Source: Melioribacteraceae bacterium (GTDB taxonomy: Bacteria; Bacteroidota; Ignavibacteria; Ignavibacteriales; Melioribacteraceae). From it: DNA of 7,223 nucleotides. The notes under the pieces were generated by a model that saw only the letters and a program-made list of their open reading frames with translations, was not told the DNA's origin and did not search any database. Numbering within the stretch: the first letter of the stretch is position 1; the number at the start of each line of letters is the position of its first letter. Positions 6,883-7,223 of the stretch are shown here, in pieces. Where the stretch lies: contig JALNXG010000110.1 of assembly GCA_023230485.1 (NCBI GenBank), positions 1 through 7,223 of the forward strand, in the 5' to 3' direction. Made by a program: the position numbers and the translations under genes.

Positions 6883-6955
6883 CACGTCAGGAGGGACTCG
6901 AACCCCCAACCTGCGGTTTTGGAGACCGCTGCTCTACCAATTGAGCCACTGACGT
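6883..6955 (-). tRNA. tRNA-Trp (anticodon CCA)
   Basis: A complete 73-base cloverleaf. The acceptor stem ACGTCAG (6955-6949) pairs with CTGACGT (6890-6884) and is followed by discriminator G at 6883. The D-stem is GCTC/GAGC. The anticodon stem GCGGT/ACCGC encloses the loop CTCCAAA, giving anticodon CCA for the UGG codon. The variable loop has five bases, and the T-arm is GGGGG-TTCGAGT-CCCTC. The CCA tail is not encoded; CT follows the discriminator. The 5' end is one base after the rpmG stop codon, so the tRNA must be cut out of a shared transcript or have a promoter inside rpmG. A tRNA-Trp ahead of secE is a known arrangement in several phyla. Confidence 0.97.
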
Positions 6956-6956
6956 A

Positions 6957-7124
6957 TTATTTAGTTTCTTTAAATGACACGTGTTTTCTAACTACAGGAT
7001 CATATTTTTTATATTCTACTCTTGCAGGATGTTCCCTTTTATTTTTAGTAGTAGAATAACGATAGCCTGTACCGGCAGTGCTTTCCAAAATAATAATTTG
7101 TCTTACATTTTTAGCTTTAGCCAT
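6957..7124 (-). CDS. rpmG: Large ribosomal subunit protein bL33
   Basis: A 55-residue basic protein of the large subunit that sits near the E-site tRNA. The reading is MAKAKNVRQIIILEST, then AGTGYRYSTTKNKREHPARV, then EYKKYDPVVRKHVSFKETK. The blocks RxxIxLESTAGTGYRYxTxKNKR and KKYDPVVRKHVxFKE are diagnostic of L33. It has no cysteine, so it is the zinc-free (C-minus) form rather than the four-cysteine form. The ATG is at 7124-7122 and is preceded by a weak AGG-containing SD. The TAA stop ends at 6957, leaving a single base before tRNA-Trp. The flanking tRNA-Thr and tRNA-Trp fit the common layout in which L33 sits between tuf or tRNA genes and secE. Confidence 0.96.
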   Translation of the reverse strand: MAKAKNVRQIIILESTAGTGYRYSTTKNKREHPARVEYKKYDPVVRKHVSFKETK

Positions 7125-7161
7125 GATTAACCTAATTCTTAAACAATAACAAAAAAAATAG

Positions 7162-7223
<62 letters not shown>

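Noticed and set aside
6787..7059. Plus-strand open frame of 90 codons across the tRNA-Trp region
   Set aside because: Its middle part reads RRDSNPQP, which is simply the antisense translation of a tRNA gene, a familiar false protein in databases. The frame also runs antisense to secE and rpmG, and no SD or family match is seen.

Overview
The window is one compact stretch of core information-processing genes. All of it reads from the minus strand, so the transcript runs from high to low coordinates. In transcription order: 3' part of tRNA-Thr(GGT), rpmG (L33), tRNA-Trp(CCA), secE, nusG, rplK (L11), rplA (L1), rplJ (L10), rplL (L7/L12), rpoB (RNA polymerase beta), and the first nine codons of rpoC (beta') running off the left edge. 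This is the widely conserved secE-nusG-L11-L1-L10-L12-beta-beta' cluster. I see no mobile element, CRISPR array, toxin, defence gene or unknown ORF. No stretch over about 125 bases lacks a gene.

Organism: the DNA is A+T-rich and the proteins look bacterial, of the Fibrobacterota-Chlorobiota-Bacteroidota (FCB) superphylum. The main pointers are the RpoB sequence style (ATDINNILYVYVDRKKK, and a long charged insertion before the SVGDKMAGRHGNKG motif) and the cysteine-free 55-residue L33. Several genes carry good Shine-Dalgarno (SD) sites (rpoC, rpoB, rplL, rplJ), which Bacteroidia mostly lack. I therefore lean towards an Ignavibacteria/Chlorobi-side lineage, but this is inference from memory of the families, not a database result.

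Regions: 6883-7223 holds two tRNAs flanking rpmG; tRNA-Trp starts one base after the rpmG stop codon and secE follows 24 bases after its 3' end. 6140-6858 holds secE and nusG, two bases apart, with nusG starting at TTG. 4372-6121 holds the stalk and L1-region ribosomal proteins. 3837-3959 is the longest spacer (123 bases, rplL-rpoB) and the most structured: two back-to-back perfect hairpins lie just ahead of rpoB, where E. coli has an attenuator and an RNase III site. 1-3836 holds rpoB and the start of rpoC.

The products act together. L11, L1, L10 and L12 build the ribosomal stalk and exit-site regions, NusG couples polymerase to ribosome, SecE belongs to the translocon, and beta/beta' form the polymerase core. 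Joint transcription, with a discontinuity before rpoB, fits the need for many more ribosomal proteins than polymerase subunits. I did not find a previously undescribed system; the items worth a second look are regulatory or start-site details.
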